Part shown: positions 50,623 to 61,561 of the stretch, in pieces
Numbering within the stretch: the stretch's first letter is position 1
Layout: the number at the start of each line of letters is the position of its first letter
Source of the DNA: JADLHS01 sp049840435
GTDB taxonomy: Bacteria > Verrucomicrobiota > Verrucomicrobiia > Limisphaerales > JADLHS01
Assembly: GCA_049840435.1 (NCBI GenBank)
Contig: JASGKY010000059.1
Location: 7,839-71,838, forward strand
DNA length: 64,000 bases
Direction of reading: 5' to 3'
The notes under the pieces: generated by a model
Told to the model about the DNA's origin: nothing
Database searches by the model: none
Seen by the model: only the letters and a program-made list of their open reading frames with translations
Translations under genes and position numbers: made by a program

Positions 50623-51969
50623 ATGAAGGGTAAAGTCCTGCTGGTTGATGACGAACCAAATATCCGCGACCTCGTCGCCGCGGTGCTGCAACGCGATTAC
50701 TCGGTCTCCGAGGCGGAGAGCGGAGCGGCGTTGCAAAAAGCCTTTACCGACATGCCCCAACCGGATGTCGTTGTCCTAGACGTGAAACTGCGCGATGCCA
50801 GCGGACTCGACCTGCTCCCGCTCATCAAGAAACGCTGGACCGACACCGAAGTCATCATGCTTACCGGCATGGGCACAATGGAAATGGCCTTGGAAGCCGG
50901 ACGCTTGGGCGCCTTCACTTTTCTGACCAAACCGTTCGAGACGGAAAAGCTGCTGGCGGACGTCCGCGTTGCTTTCGAAAGCAAACAGAAGAAACAGGAG
51001 AACGTCGCGTTGCGTGGCGCGCTCGAAATCATGAGCGGCAACACTTCGCCCGTGTTCAACAGCTCTGAGATGAAAGAAGTCGTCCGCACCGTGGAACGCG
51101 TCGCTCCGAGCGATGTCGCCATCCTCATCTGCGGCGAAAGTGGCACGGGCAAGGAAGTTATCGCGGATCTCACTCATGCCATGAGTTCCCGCAGCAAGGG
51201 TCGCATCATCAAGATCAATTGCGCTGCCCTGCCCCGCGAGCTTATCGAAAGCGAATTATTTGGCTCGGTGAAGGGCGCTTATACTGGTGCGCATAGTGAT
51301 CGGGAAGGCTTGTTCCGCCAGGCAGAAGGCGGCACGCTGTTCCTCGACGAAATTTCCGAGATGCCGATTGATACGCAAAGCAAGTTGCTGCGCGTCTTGC
51401 AGGACCAGAAGGTCCGCCCGGTCGGCGGTAAAACCGATTACCAGACGAACTGCCGTTTGATTGCGGCGACGAATCGCCATCCCGAAGAGGCCATCAAGGA
51501 AGGCAAGATGCGCGAGGACTTGTATTACCGCATCAGCGCCATCTCTGTGAATCTGCCCGCATTGCGCGAGCGTCGTGACGACATCATGCCGCTGGCCACC
51601 GCGTTCTTGAAACGCTTCGCTGGCCAGGCCAACCGCAGCCTCAAAGGTTTCACCCAATCTGCTGTGGACCGCCTCACCGGCTTCGACTGGCCCGGCAACG
51701 TGCGCCAGCTCCAGAACGAAATCCAGCGGGCCGTCCTGCTTTGCGAAGGCGAGATGATTGACGGCGCCGACTTGTCTATCACGCGCACTCGCCCTGAGGG
51801 CGTTGAGTCGCAGGATACCAATTTCACGCTCCTCGAAGGCGTGGAACGCAACGCCATCATCCAGATGCTCAAAGAGACGAACGGCAACAAATTGGAAGCT
51901 GCCAAGCGCCTCGGCATCGGACGCCAGACGCTCTACAACAAGATCAAAGCCTACGGTATTGAAGTGTAA
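50623..51969 (+). CDS. NtrC-family sigma-54 response regulator
   Basis: 448 aa. Receiver domain with phospho-acceptor D53 and conserved K103; AAA+ domain with Walker A GESGTGKE (171-178) and the sigma-54 contact loop GAYTGA; C-terminal Fis-type HTH ('NGNKLEAAKRLGIGRQTLYN'). Activates sigma-54 promoters when phosphorylated. No histidine kinase gene is adjacent, so the input is unknown. I saw no convincing -24/-12 promoter in the window to name as a target. Confidence 0.95.
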   Translation: MKGKVLLVDDEPNIRDLVAAVLQRDYSVSEAESGAALQKAFTDMPQPDVVVLDVKLRDASGLDLLPLIKKRWTDTEVIMLTGMGTMEMALEAGRLGAFTFLTKPFETEKLLADVRVAFESKQKKQENVALRGALEIMSGNTSPVFNSSEMKEVVRTVERVAPSDVAILICGESGTGKEVIADLTHAMSSRSKGRIIKINCAALPRELIESELFGSVKGAYTGAHSDREGLFRQAEGGTLFLDEISEMPIDTQSKLLRVLQDQKVRPVGGKTDYQTNCRLIAATNRHPEEAIKEGKMREDLYYRISAISVNLPALRERRDDIMPLATAFLKRFAGQANRSLKGFTQSAVDRLTGFDWPGNVRQLQNEIQRAVLLCEGEMIDGADLSITRTRPEGVESQDTNFTLLEGVERNAIIQMLKETNGNKLEAAKRLGIGRQTLYNKIKAYGIEV

Positions 51970-51974
51970 ACGGA

Positions 51975-51996
51975 GCGCTGATCTGGAGATCAGCGC
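51975..51996. terminator. Perfect palindrome after the NtrC-type gene
   Basis: GCGCTGATCT (51975-51984), two G, then its exact inverted copy (51987-51996), six bases after the stop codon. There is no T run, so it could be an I-shaped terminator or a protein-binding site. Confidence 0.45.
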
Positions 51997-52080
51997 GGTG
52001 CGGATTGGCAAGCGACGCCGGGCTTTCGGGCGACTTTAATTGAGCGTTGTTTGGGGTGGGTGGGTCTATTGGGGAACACG

Positions 52081-55000
52081 ATGAAAACAGCGCCACGCTT
52101 CTCGGGGCCGGTTCTCGCTTTCGGCATCGTTGGACTCGTCATCATTCTGATCGTCAGTTGGCTGGGTTACCAGCGCCAGCAATCCCGCGCCACCGCTCTG
52201 ATCGAGCCGGAAACACAAACCGCCGCGGCTCCCCGCCCGCTCCCACCAACGTGGAAAGCGAAGCAGTCTCTGCCGGAGCTGAAGCTGTGGCGGGGTTGCA
52301 TCCTGATGGTCTTCCCCCGGTCATCCCCATTTCGTTCGTGCCGTATCTGATCGAAGCCGAGAACGGAACGTGGTTGAAGGATGAGCAATACAAACTCATT
52401 CCCCGCGGCACGCAGGACCTTGGCGGCATAGAGTTCCATCTCGAAGGCATGATCCAATTACAGGGGCGGCAGTCGAAGGACTGGAAGAAGCGCAGCTACC
52501 GGCAGCAGGTCAGCATTTCACTGGCGTTGACCAATCAGACTGATGCCGGTTTTGAGATTATCCCCCGCGGCAGCAACATCGCCAGCGTCTATCTGCTCGC
52601 CGGCACGCGTTACGAAGCCGAAACTGAAGCAGTGGCGGCCAACCTGGTCTGGCGTTACAGCGACGGCACGAGCGCGACCACGCCAATCCAATTCAATGTC
52701 CACGTCCGCGATTGGATCCGGGAGGAGTTCGAGCAACCGGATCACCTTCCCTACCCGTTCACCAAGGTGGTCTGGACGACGCCCGTTCCGAAGCAACCAC
52801 AACGCGCACTGCGGCTGTATCGGCTGGGGCTTGCCAATCCAGCACCGCAAAAAGTCATCCACCGATTGGATTTTCTCGGCATGACGGGCGACGCCACGTT
52901 GTTCCTCACGGCCTTGACGCTGGACCCGGTGCGGCTTGGGCAACGTCCCGATGGCACGCCTGATCTCGAACCCACCGACGCGGTTGCTGGCAGCCTGCTG
53001 CAATTGAACGTCGTCGGCCCAGACGATCAACCCGTTGCCAAAGCAAAAATCCGCCTGCAAATCCGCCGCAAGGCCGGCACGGAGAATCCTTATGTCACGC
53101 GCACGCTCGCCACGGACAGTTACGGAACGCTCAGCATCAAGTATTCGGCCGAAGGGCTGCAGAGCTTTGATCTCAGCGCGACGCACGAAGATTTTGGCGG
53201 TCGTAAAATGCTCTGGGATTTGAGCGCGGGCAACCAGATACCTGCAGCGTATCTTCTGAAGCTGGGCGATGGCATCAGTCTCGGCGGCACCGTTGTTGAT
53301 GAGACGGACCAACCTATCGCCGACGCCAAGCTGAGTTTCCATCGCTTCTGGAGCAGCGAAGATGAATCCCCCAACAAGGCCGGCAATCAACCGGACTTTC
53401 AAAGTAAAACCGTCACCACGGATACAACGGGCCGTTGGCAACTCCGGGGCGTTCCGAAGGAGCTGCTCGATAATATCGGCTTCAACATCACCCACCCGGA
53501 CTTTGCGGCAACGAACTTCAACCTCCGCACCAGTTCCGGCGATGAAGCGAAGCTCCGTGACGGCTCACACAAGATTGTTTTGAAGCGCGGCCTGATCGTG
53601 AAGGGGCGCGTGTTGGATGAAAGTGATAATCCGGTCAAAGACGCCCGGGTCTGGGCCGGCCGGGCCAATTTCTCCAACACCCAGGAAACCAAGACGGACG
53701 CCAAAGGGGCGTTCAGTTTTCGGGGTCTGACTGAAGGCTCGCAATCGTTCAGCGTGCTGGCCAAGAATTTCAAACCCGTGGTCACCAACCTCACGGTGAA
53801 AACTGGCATGGAGGAAATCGTCTTCCGGCTTGGGGCCGGATTAACGTTGCGCGGCTTGGTTAAGAATGAAGCAGGCGAACCGGTCTCCGGCGTGCGGATC
53901 AGCCTCGAAGACGAACATGGTGGCGTCTCGCGCGATTATGAGTTTGAGATGACTTCGGATAAAGATGGTCGTTTCGAATGGAACGGTGCACCGGAGGAGA
54001 AGTTGAAATTCTGTTTCCTGAAACAAGGTTACGAATCCAAACGTGGCCAGACGCTCCAGACCACGGAGGAAAATATCATCACCCTCCGCAAAGGTCGCAA
54101 AGTGCAGGCGTGGGTGGTGGACGCGGAAACCGAGAAGCCCATCACGAAATTCCGCGGGGGCGTAGGGCGAAATTATGATTACAGCGACAACGAAAACTTC
54201 TACGCCGAGTGGCCGGGCATGAAGGATTACTCCGACGCCAATGGCATGTTCACGGCGGATTTGAACGAGGAACAGGTGAACGCCATCAAGGTCGAGGCTG
54301 ACGATTACGCCGCCAAGGTCGAGAAACTTACTGCCGCCGAAAACGGAGTGGTACAGGTCACGTTGCGCCTGAAACCCAGCACTTCCGTCCGAGGCATCCT
54401 CGTCAACGCGCAAGGCCAGCCCGTTCCCGGCGCTACGGTGGCCTTGACGAAGGATAGTTCCTCCGGCGGTCCTCAGATCCAATTGCGCAAAGCCCGGCTC
54501 AGTTCCTACAACCGCGATACCAAAATCGTCACTACGGATGCCGAGGGGAAATTCACCTTGGGTTCGCCCCCTGAAACTGGTGGTCTGGTTGTCGCGGCGG
54601 CCGAGGTTGGTTTCGCTCGCGCCACCGTGGATGAAGTGCGGAGCACTGGTCGCCTGGTGCTGCAGGAATTTGGCCGCGTCGAAGGCACGATTAAGGTGGC
54701 CGGCTCGCCCAGCGAAGGCCAAGAGTTCATGTTCTCGCTGATGAACATCGGGGTGAGTCCGGATTGGGAGAGCTACCGCACCAAATCCGATGCGGACGGA
54801 AAATTTGCCTTTGAGAAGATTCCGCCCGGTGAAGGTCAGGTGGTCCGGCTGATCAAGATGAATCCCAACTCTTGGATGCATAGCCACAACACCTCGGTAA
54901 CGGTTGAGTCCGGCAAAACTGCGCGAGTCAGTTTCGGCGAGGAGGGCGCGGTCATCAAAGGCCAGGTGCGGATCGAAGTTCCGCCCGGCGAAGGCGAGGT

Positions 55001-55352
55001 GATCAATTTCAGCGGCAGCCTGAACACAAAGTTGCCCAACATGAACCTCAACTTCGCCACCCCGGAGGAAGCCGCAGCTTTCTACAAATCCGACGCGTGG
55101 AAGGAGCAGATGAAGCAGATGAAACACTACGGTATCGCCGTCAACGCGGATGGTTCGTTTTCGGTGGATTCCATTCCGCCCGGCGAATATACCCTTTCTG
55201 TCGGTGCGACCAAGCCCAAGCCCGGACAGGATTCCTGGAGCCAACGCCCCTTCGCCTCCGGCAGCACCACGATCACTGTGCCTAGCAGCGCCAGCCCCAA
55301 TGCGCCCATTGGCTTGGGTGACCTTATCCTCAAGCCAGTGAAAGGCAATTGA
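52081..55352 (+). CDS. Membrane-anchored carboxypeptidase-regulatory-like repeat protein (one frame change)
   Basis: Corrected length about 1090 aa. A single N-terminal membrane anchor ('GPVLAFGIVGLVIILIVSW'), then beta-rich sequence with at least four carboxypeptidase-regulatory-like (Ig-type) repeats of pattern 'G.V.DE.G.PV..A.V.......T..DG.F...G'. A missing base in a C run near 52240, just after the anchor, shifts the frame. No catalytic domain was recognised. Probably a periplasmic or surface scaffold. It stands alone between the regulator and the ligase operon. Confidence 0.7.
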
Positions 55353-55556
55353 CGGCAACAGCCGCGCGTTCGGCAAGGCGGCTGCTATGAAAGGCGCGAT
55401 GCAATTCATTCATCACAAACTCCTGAAATTCCGATACTGGCGGTTTACTTGCGTCCAGCCTAAAAATATTGATGATTACGACATGATTCGACGCGCAACT
55501 CCGTCCCTATAAGGCGCGCCTTGCAAAACAACCTGTCAACCAACCGTTGTCACTAA

Positions 55557-57032
55557 ATGACCAGCGCGCTCAAATCCAAACCCGCTCCCGCCATGATGGC
55601 GGGGTATGAACCAGAGTCGTTCTTCGATGAAATGGTTTCGCCCGATGGCGGGATTCGTCCTCACTATGCGAAGTTTGCCGAGTTGTTTCAGGCCACCACC
55701 AAGGAAGAGTTCGACCACAAACGCCAGTCCGTGGATCTCGCGTTTATGCGTCAAGGCGTGACGTTCAACGTCTATGGTGACTCCGCTGGCACGGAAAAGA
55801 TTTTCCCCTTCGATCTCCTGCCCCGGATCATTCCGAACAAAGAGTGGGAAATGCTGGAGCGCGGCCTTGCACAGCGCATTACGGCGCTGAACCTATTCTT
55901 GCACGATATCTATCACGAACAGAAGATTCTCAAGGATGGCATCATCCCGCCGCATTATGTTCTCTCGGGAAAACATTTTCGCCGCGAGTTCGTGAACTTC
56001 AACGTACCCAAGGATATTTATATCCACATCTGTGGCACGGACCTGATCCGCGATGATAAGGGTCAATATCTCGTGCTCGAAGATAACGGGCGCTGCCCCA
56101 GCGGCGTGAGTTACGTCTTGGAAAATCGGCGGGCGCTGAAGCGCACGTTCCCGGAGATGTTCGAGACGATTGGCATCCGCCCGGTGGAGAATTATCCGCA
56201 AGAACTACTGCGCATGCTCCAATACATCGCCCCCGCTGGCGTGGCATATCCGCGTGTCGTATTGCTAACGCCTGGTGCTTATAACTCGGCATACTTCGAG
56301 CATACTTACCTTGCGCGACAGATGGGCATCGAAATTGTCGAGGGCCGCGACCTTGTTGTCCGCAATTCTCGCGTATTCATGCGCACGACAAAAGGATTGC
56401 AGCCCGTACACGTAATTTATCGCCGCCTCGACGACGATTTCCTCGACCCGACCGTCTTCCGGCGCGACTCAATGCTCGGCGTGCCCGGCTTGGTGAACGC
56501 CTATCGTTCCGGCAACGTATCGCTTGCCAACTCCATCGGCACAGGCATCGCCGATGACAAGGTGATGTATTACTTCGTGCCGCGGATGATCAAATACTAC
56601 CTCGATCAAGATCCAATCATTCCGAACGTGGACACCCACCTCGCCAGCGAAGAAGCCGACAAAAAATACATCCTCAATAATTTGGAAAAACTTGTCGTCA
56701 AAGCCGCGAACGAATCCGGCGGTTACGGCATGTTGATTGGCCCAAAAGCCACCAAAGCCGAGATCGCCGAGTTCCGCAAGAAGGTTGAAGCAGAGCCACG
56801 CAATTACATCGCGCAGCCGACCATTTCACTCTCACGCCATCCCACCCATGTGAATGATGGCTTGTTTGAAGGCCGCCACATTGACCTGCGCCCATTTGTG
56901 CTCTATGGCGAAAAGATCGTAACCGTGCCCGGAGGACTCACGCGTGTGGCATTGCGCAAAGGCTCACTCGTCGTGAACTCTTCGCAGGGCGGCGGCAGCA
57001 AAGACACTTGGGTTTTATACGGAGACGAATGA
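55557..57032 (+). CDS. Circularly permuted ATP-grasp protein (DUF404/DUF407 type)
   Basis: 491 aa. Motifs of the circularly permuted ATP-grasp family: 'FNVYGDSAGTEKIFPFDLLP', 'LVLEDNGRCPSGVSYVLENR', 'VVLLTPGAYNSAYFEHTYLA', 'RRLDDDFLDP', 'VVKAANESGGYGMLIGP' and the C-terminal 'SQGGGSKDTWVL'. Members are predicted ATP-dependent carboxylate-amine ligases and occur with alpha-E and transglutaminase genes in a conserved cluster described in comparative genomics of amidoligases. The product is unknown. First gene of a tight operon: alpha-E starts two bases after its stop. Confidence 0.9.
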   Translation: MTSALKSKPAPAMMAGYEPESFFDEMVSPDGGIRPHYAKFAELFQATTKEEFDHKRQSVDLAFMRQGVTFNVYGDSAGTEKIFPFDLLPRIIPNKEWEMLERGLAQRITALNLFLHDIYHEQKILKDGIIPPHYVLSGKHFRREFVNFNVPKDIYIHICGTDLIRDDKGQYLVLEDNGRCPSGVSYVLENRRALKRTFPEMFETIGIRPVENYPQELLRMLQYIAPAGVAYPRVVLLTPGAYNSAYFEHTYLARQMGIEIVEGRDLVVRNSRVFMRTTKGLQPVHVIYRRLDDDFLDPTVFRRDSMLGVPGLVNAYRSGNVSLANSIGTGIADDKVMYYFVPRMIKYYLDQDPIIPNVDTHLASEEADKKYILNNLEKLVVKAANESGGYGMLIGPKATKAEIAEFRKKVEAEPRNYIAQPTISLSRHPTHVNDGLFEGRHIDLRPFVLYGEKIVTVPGGLTRVALRKGSLVVNSSQGGGSKDTWVLYGDE

Positions 57033-57033
57033 T

Positions 57034-58086
57034 ATGCTTTCCCGCGTAGCCAACTCACTTTATTGGATGTCGCGTTATATTGAGCGCGCTGAAAACATCG
57101 CACGTATCGTGGATGTAAACTTGCAACTTCTCCTTGATCTGCGTGACCTCAACGAGAAACGCCTCGCCGAACACTGGCTGCCTATTGTGCAAACCACCGG
57201 CGACGAGGAACAATTCTTCGCCCTGCATAAAAAAGCCACGGCGAAGAACGTCACCGAGTTTCTCGTGTTCCAGATGGAGAACCCCAACTCCATCGTCTCC
57301 TCCATCTGTCAGGCCCGCGAAAACGCCCGCATGGTGCGTGACCAAATCACGCTGGAACTCTGGGAAGAACTGAATCGCCTCTATTGGTTCGTCCGCACGA
57401 ACACTGCGCGACAAGTCTGGAAGGAAAGCCCGAGCGAATTCTTTCAGCAGATCAAAGCCGGCTCACTGCACATCATTGGCCTGACTGACGCGACACTGAT
57501 TCACAACGAAGGCTGGTGGTTTGCGCAGGCAGGCAAGTTCATTGAGCGCGCCGACAAAACCTCCCGCATCCTTGATCTGCGCTATCAAACGCTTCCGGAA
57601 AAAGGGGCGCCAAAGAGTGTCAGCCAGGAAGACGCGCTCGAATGGTCCGCCATCTTGCGTTCCTGCAGCGCGTGGGATGCCTACAAATCCATCAATGGCG
57701 CCGAGGTCAACCCAGCCCTCGTTGCTGAATTCCTTTTACTCAACGAAGAGTTTCCGCGCTCGGTGGAATTTTGCGTTTCCGAGTTGAACCGTGCCCTCCG
57801 CCGCATTTCCGGTGTCGCTGAAAACAAATTTTGCAACGCGGCCGAAAAACTCGCCGGTCGTTTGGCGGCTGAACTGCAGTTCACAACCATTGACGAAATC
57901 TTTGACCAAGGCCTGCATCAATACCTCGACGTCCTGCAACTCAAACTCAACAACATCGGCGCGGAGTTATTCAACGCTTACATTTTCCAACAGTTCAACA
58001 ATCTCGAAGACGAGATCATGGTTCAACAGGAAGAACAACAGCAACAGTTCCGATCAGCGATCAGTGTTCCCAAATTCAAAACCTAA
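57034..58086 (+). CDS. Alpha-E domain protein (DUF403 type)
   Basis: 350 aa, almost all helical. Opens 'MLSRVANSLYWMSRYIERAE', the alpha-E signature, with 'AGKFIERADKTSRILD' later. Alpha-E proteins are thought to be partners of circularly permuted ATP-grasp enzymes. The stop lies six bases before the transglutaminase gene, so it is translated as part of the same operon. Confidence 0.92.
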   Translation: MLSRVANSLYWMSRYIERAENIARIVDVNLQLLLDLRDLNEKRLAEHWLPIVQTTGDEEQFFALHKKATAKNVTEFLVFQMENPNSIVSSICQARENARMVRDQITLELWEELNRLYWFVRTNTARQVWKESPSEFFQQIKAGSLHIIGLTDATLIHNEGWWFAQAGKFIERADKTSRILDLRYQTLPEKGAPKSVSQEDALEWSAILRSCSAWDAYKSINGAEVNPALVAEFLLLNEEFPRSVEFCVSELNRALRRISGVAENKFCNAAEKLAGRLAAELQFTTIDEIFDQGLHQYLDVLQLKLNNIGAELFNAYIFQQFNNLEDEIMVQQEEQQQQFRSAISVPKFKT

Positions 58087-58092
58087 ATTTGC

Positions 58093-61000
58093 ATGGCCAT
58101 CCACGTCGCGCTCCACCACAAGACGCACTACAAGTATGACCGGCTCATCAACCTCGGCCCACAGGTCGTGCGTCTCCGCCCGGCCCCGCATTCGCGCACG
58201 CGCATCCTCAGCTATTCGCTGAAGGTCACGCCCGAAAAGCATTTCATCAACTGGCAGCAAGACCCGCAGTCCAATTACCTCGCCCGCCTCGTCTTTCCCG
58301 AGAAGACGAAGGAGTTTTGCGTCGAAGTGGACCTCGTCGCCGAAATGGCGGTGTTGAATCCGTTCGATTTCTTCCTTGAGCCGGACGCGCAGAAATTCCC
58401 GTTTGAATACGATCACACCCTCGACCACGAACTCGCGCCGTTCCGGCTGAAATGTTCCTCCACTCCGCAGTTCACCAAATATCTTGGTGCGGTAAAACGC
58501 GATCTCGTCACTGGCAAGAAAGCGGAAAAAGAAGCCGACGATACCCGCCCTCGCACGATTGATTTTATCGTCGCTATCAATCAACAGCTCTGGAAGGACA
58601 TCAAATACACCATCCGCATGGAGCCGGGCGTGCAGGCGCCCGAGGAAACGCTCCAGCTTGCCAGCGGCTCGTGTCGCGACTCCGCGTGGTTGCTCGTCCA
58701 ACTTTTTCGTCACCTCGGCGTCGCGGCCCGTTTCGTCAGCGGCTACCTGATTCAACTCAAGGCTGACGTGAAATCGCTCGACGGCCCGAGCGGCACGGAA
58801 GTGGACTTCACCGACCTGCACGCGTGGTGCGAAGTTTATCTGCCGGGCGCGGGCTGGATCGGGCTCGACCCAACTTCCGGCTTGCTCGCGGGCGAAGGTC
58901 ACATTCCGCTCGCCGCCACACCTGATCCTACGAGTGCCGCGCCCATCAGCGGTTTGCTGGATGAGTGCGAATGCGAATTTGGTCACGAGATGAAGGTGAC
59001 GCGTATCTTCGAATCGCCGCGGGTCACCCTGCCCTACTCCGACGAGCAATGGAGCAAGATCGAATCGCTCGGCCACGCGATTGACGCCGATTTGAAGAAA
59101 GGCGACGTGCGCCTCACGATGGGTGGCGAGCCGACATTTATTTCCATTGATGACCCGGACGGCCCGGAATGGAATTTCACCGCCGTCTCACCCAAGAAAC
59201 GCCAGCTTTCTGGCGAGCTTATCAAGCGACTGCGCACCAAGTTTGCGCCTGGCTCGCTGCTGCATTACGGCCAGGGCAAATGGTATCCCGGTGAGCAACT
59301 GCCGCGTTACGCGCTCGCCGCGTTCTGGCGTAAAGATGGTGTGCCGATCTGGAAAGATGATTCACTCATCGCGGACGAATCAAAGGATTACGGGCATGGC
59401 GTAAAGGAGGCGAAGGCGTTGCTCGAACGCATTGCCAAAGTCACCGGGGTTGATCCGAAATACATGATTCCCGGCTACGAGGACGCGTTCTATTACACGT
59501 GGAAAGAACGCCGGCTGCCGTCGAACGTCACACCGGAGAAAACTAATCTCAAGGACAAGCTGGAACGCGAACGCATTGCCCGCATCTTCCAGAAAGGCCT
59601 TGGCGAAGTTGTCGGCTACACGCTGCCAATCAAGCGCGCGTGGTATGGCAATCAACAAGGCTGGATGTCGGGCGCCTGGTTCTTGCGCGATGACGACACG
59701 CTCTGGCTGATCCCAGGCGATTCCGCCATGGGGCTGCGCCTGCCGCTCGATTCGATTCCGTGGGTCGCGGACAAGGAATACCCGTGGAATTGGCAGCAAG
59801 ACCCGTCGAACCCCAATCTGCCAGCGCTGCCGAAGGAATTTCCTTACAAAGTCCGCAAGCCCGAAAGCACAGGCCAGTATTTCATCCGGCGCAGTGGCGG
59901 CGCGCCGTTGCCTGCCGGTTACGGGCCGGGCCAGCGCGCGCAGGAACTCGGCGATTTCGAAGAGGAACGCATCGAGTTGCCGCCGTTGCCGGGATTTGAA
60001 TCCGATCCAAACCGTCGTCCGGTTCAAGGCCAGTCCGCGCCGTGGATTGTTCGCACGGCGATGTGTGTTGAGCCACGCGATGGACGACTGCATGTCTTCA
60101 TGCCACCGGTTGCGACAACGGAGGATTATCTAGATCTCGTTGCAGGTGTCGAAACCGCCGTCACCGAACTCGGCTTGCCCATCATCATCGAAGGTGAAAC
60201 GCCTCCGCGTGATCCACGCATCAACAAGCTCGCTGTGACGCCCGACCCTGGCGTGATCGAAGTGAATCTGCACCCAAGCAAATCGTGGGACGAACTCGTC
60301 GAACGCACGACCGTGCTTTACGACGAAGCGCGCCAGACACGGCTCGGCACAGAAAAGTTTATGCTCGATGGCCGGCACACCGGCACGGGTGGGGGCAACC
60401 ACATCATCATCGGTGGCGAAACACCTTCCGATTCGCCGGTGTTGCGGCGCCCCGATCTGCTGCAATCGCTTATCGCGTATTGGCAGAATCACCCGTCGCT
60501 GAGCTGGTTATTCAGCGGTTTGTTCATCGGGCCGACTTCGCAAGCGCCGCGCATTGACGAGGCCCGCAACGATTCGCTCTACGAACTCGAAGTCGCGTTC
60601 AAGGAATTGGAGCGCAACACCAAGTCCTTCGGCTACACGCCGCCGTGGCTGTGCGACCGGTTGTTTCGCAACCTGCTCATCGACGCCAGCGGCAACACGC
60701 ATCGCTCCGAGTTCTCGATTGATAAACTCTTTTCACCTGAAAGCAGCGCGGGCCGCCTCGGTTTGGTCGAGATGCGCGCGTTTGAAATGCCACCGCACTC
60801 GCGCATGAGTCTCGCACAACATCTCTTGCTGCGCGGCCTCATCGCGAAATTCTGGAACGAGCCTTACAAGAATAGCCTCGTGCGCTGGGGCACGGACATC
60901 CATGACCGCTGGATGCTGCCGCATTTCTGCGAGACGGATTTCAAGGACGTTATCCGCGATTTGCGCGACGCTGGTTACCCGTTCGAGTTCGATTGGTTCG

Positions 61001-61561
61001 CGCCTCACTTCGAGTTCCGCTTTCCGTTCATCGGCGACCTCGCGCAGCGTGACATCAACATCGAACTCCGCACCGCACTCGAACCGTGGCACGTGCTTGG
61101 CGAAGAACCCGGTGGCGGTGGCACAGTGCGTTATGTGGACAGCTCGCTCGAACGCTTGCAAGTCAAGGCCAGCGGTCTCACCGGCGATCGTTTCGCTGTT
61201 ACCGTTGGCGGCTATCGCGTGCCACTGCATCCGACGGGCACGAACGGCGAATTTGTTGCGGGCGTGCGTTACCGTGCCTGGCAACCGCCGGAATGTTTGC
61301 AGCCAACGATCGGCGTGCATACACCGCTTGTGTTCGATGTCGTAGATACATGGAACGGCCGCAGCATCAGTGGTTGTACCGTACCATGTGGCGCATCCCG
61401 GTGGTCGTAATTACGACGTATTCCCGGTGAATTCCTACGAAGCTGAGTCGCGTCGGCTTGCGCGGTTTTTCCGCACCGGCCATTCGCAGGGTAAGTTCAC
61501 AGTCGCCCCCGCGAAGCTCAACCCAGAGTTCCCGTTCACGCTCGACCTGCGAAATGTCTGA
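58093..61561 (+). CDS. Transglutaminase-like protease fused to DUF2126 (one frame change)
   Basis: Corrected length about 1155 aa. Bacterial transglutaminase N-domain (about residues 1-110), then a transglutaminase core with C194 ('GSCRDSAWLL'), H243 ('DLHAWCEVYLPG') and D259 ('GLDPTSG'), and a long DUF2126 part from about residue 300 with 'VRLTMGGEPTFISIDDPDG' and 'GRHTGTGGGNHIIIGG'. Bacterial transglutaminase-like domains usually act as peptidases. DUF2126 is believed to be a ligase-type domain; that role is inference here. An extra base near 61381 breaks the frame shortly before the end; the true C-terminus ('FPFTLDLRNV') overlaps the next gene by eight bases. Confidence 0.88.

Noticed and set aside
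53841..55409. Minus-strand open frame of 522 codons opposite the carboxypeptidase-regulatory-like gene
   Set aside because: The plus-strand frame shows clear repeat-domain patterns; the antisense frame has His/Arg-rich, domain-free sequence.
58054..59076. Minus-strand open frame of 340 codons opposite the transglutaminase gene
   Set aside because: It overlaps conserved transglutaminase motifs on the other strand and shows no family pattern.
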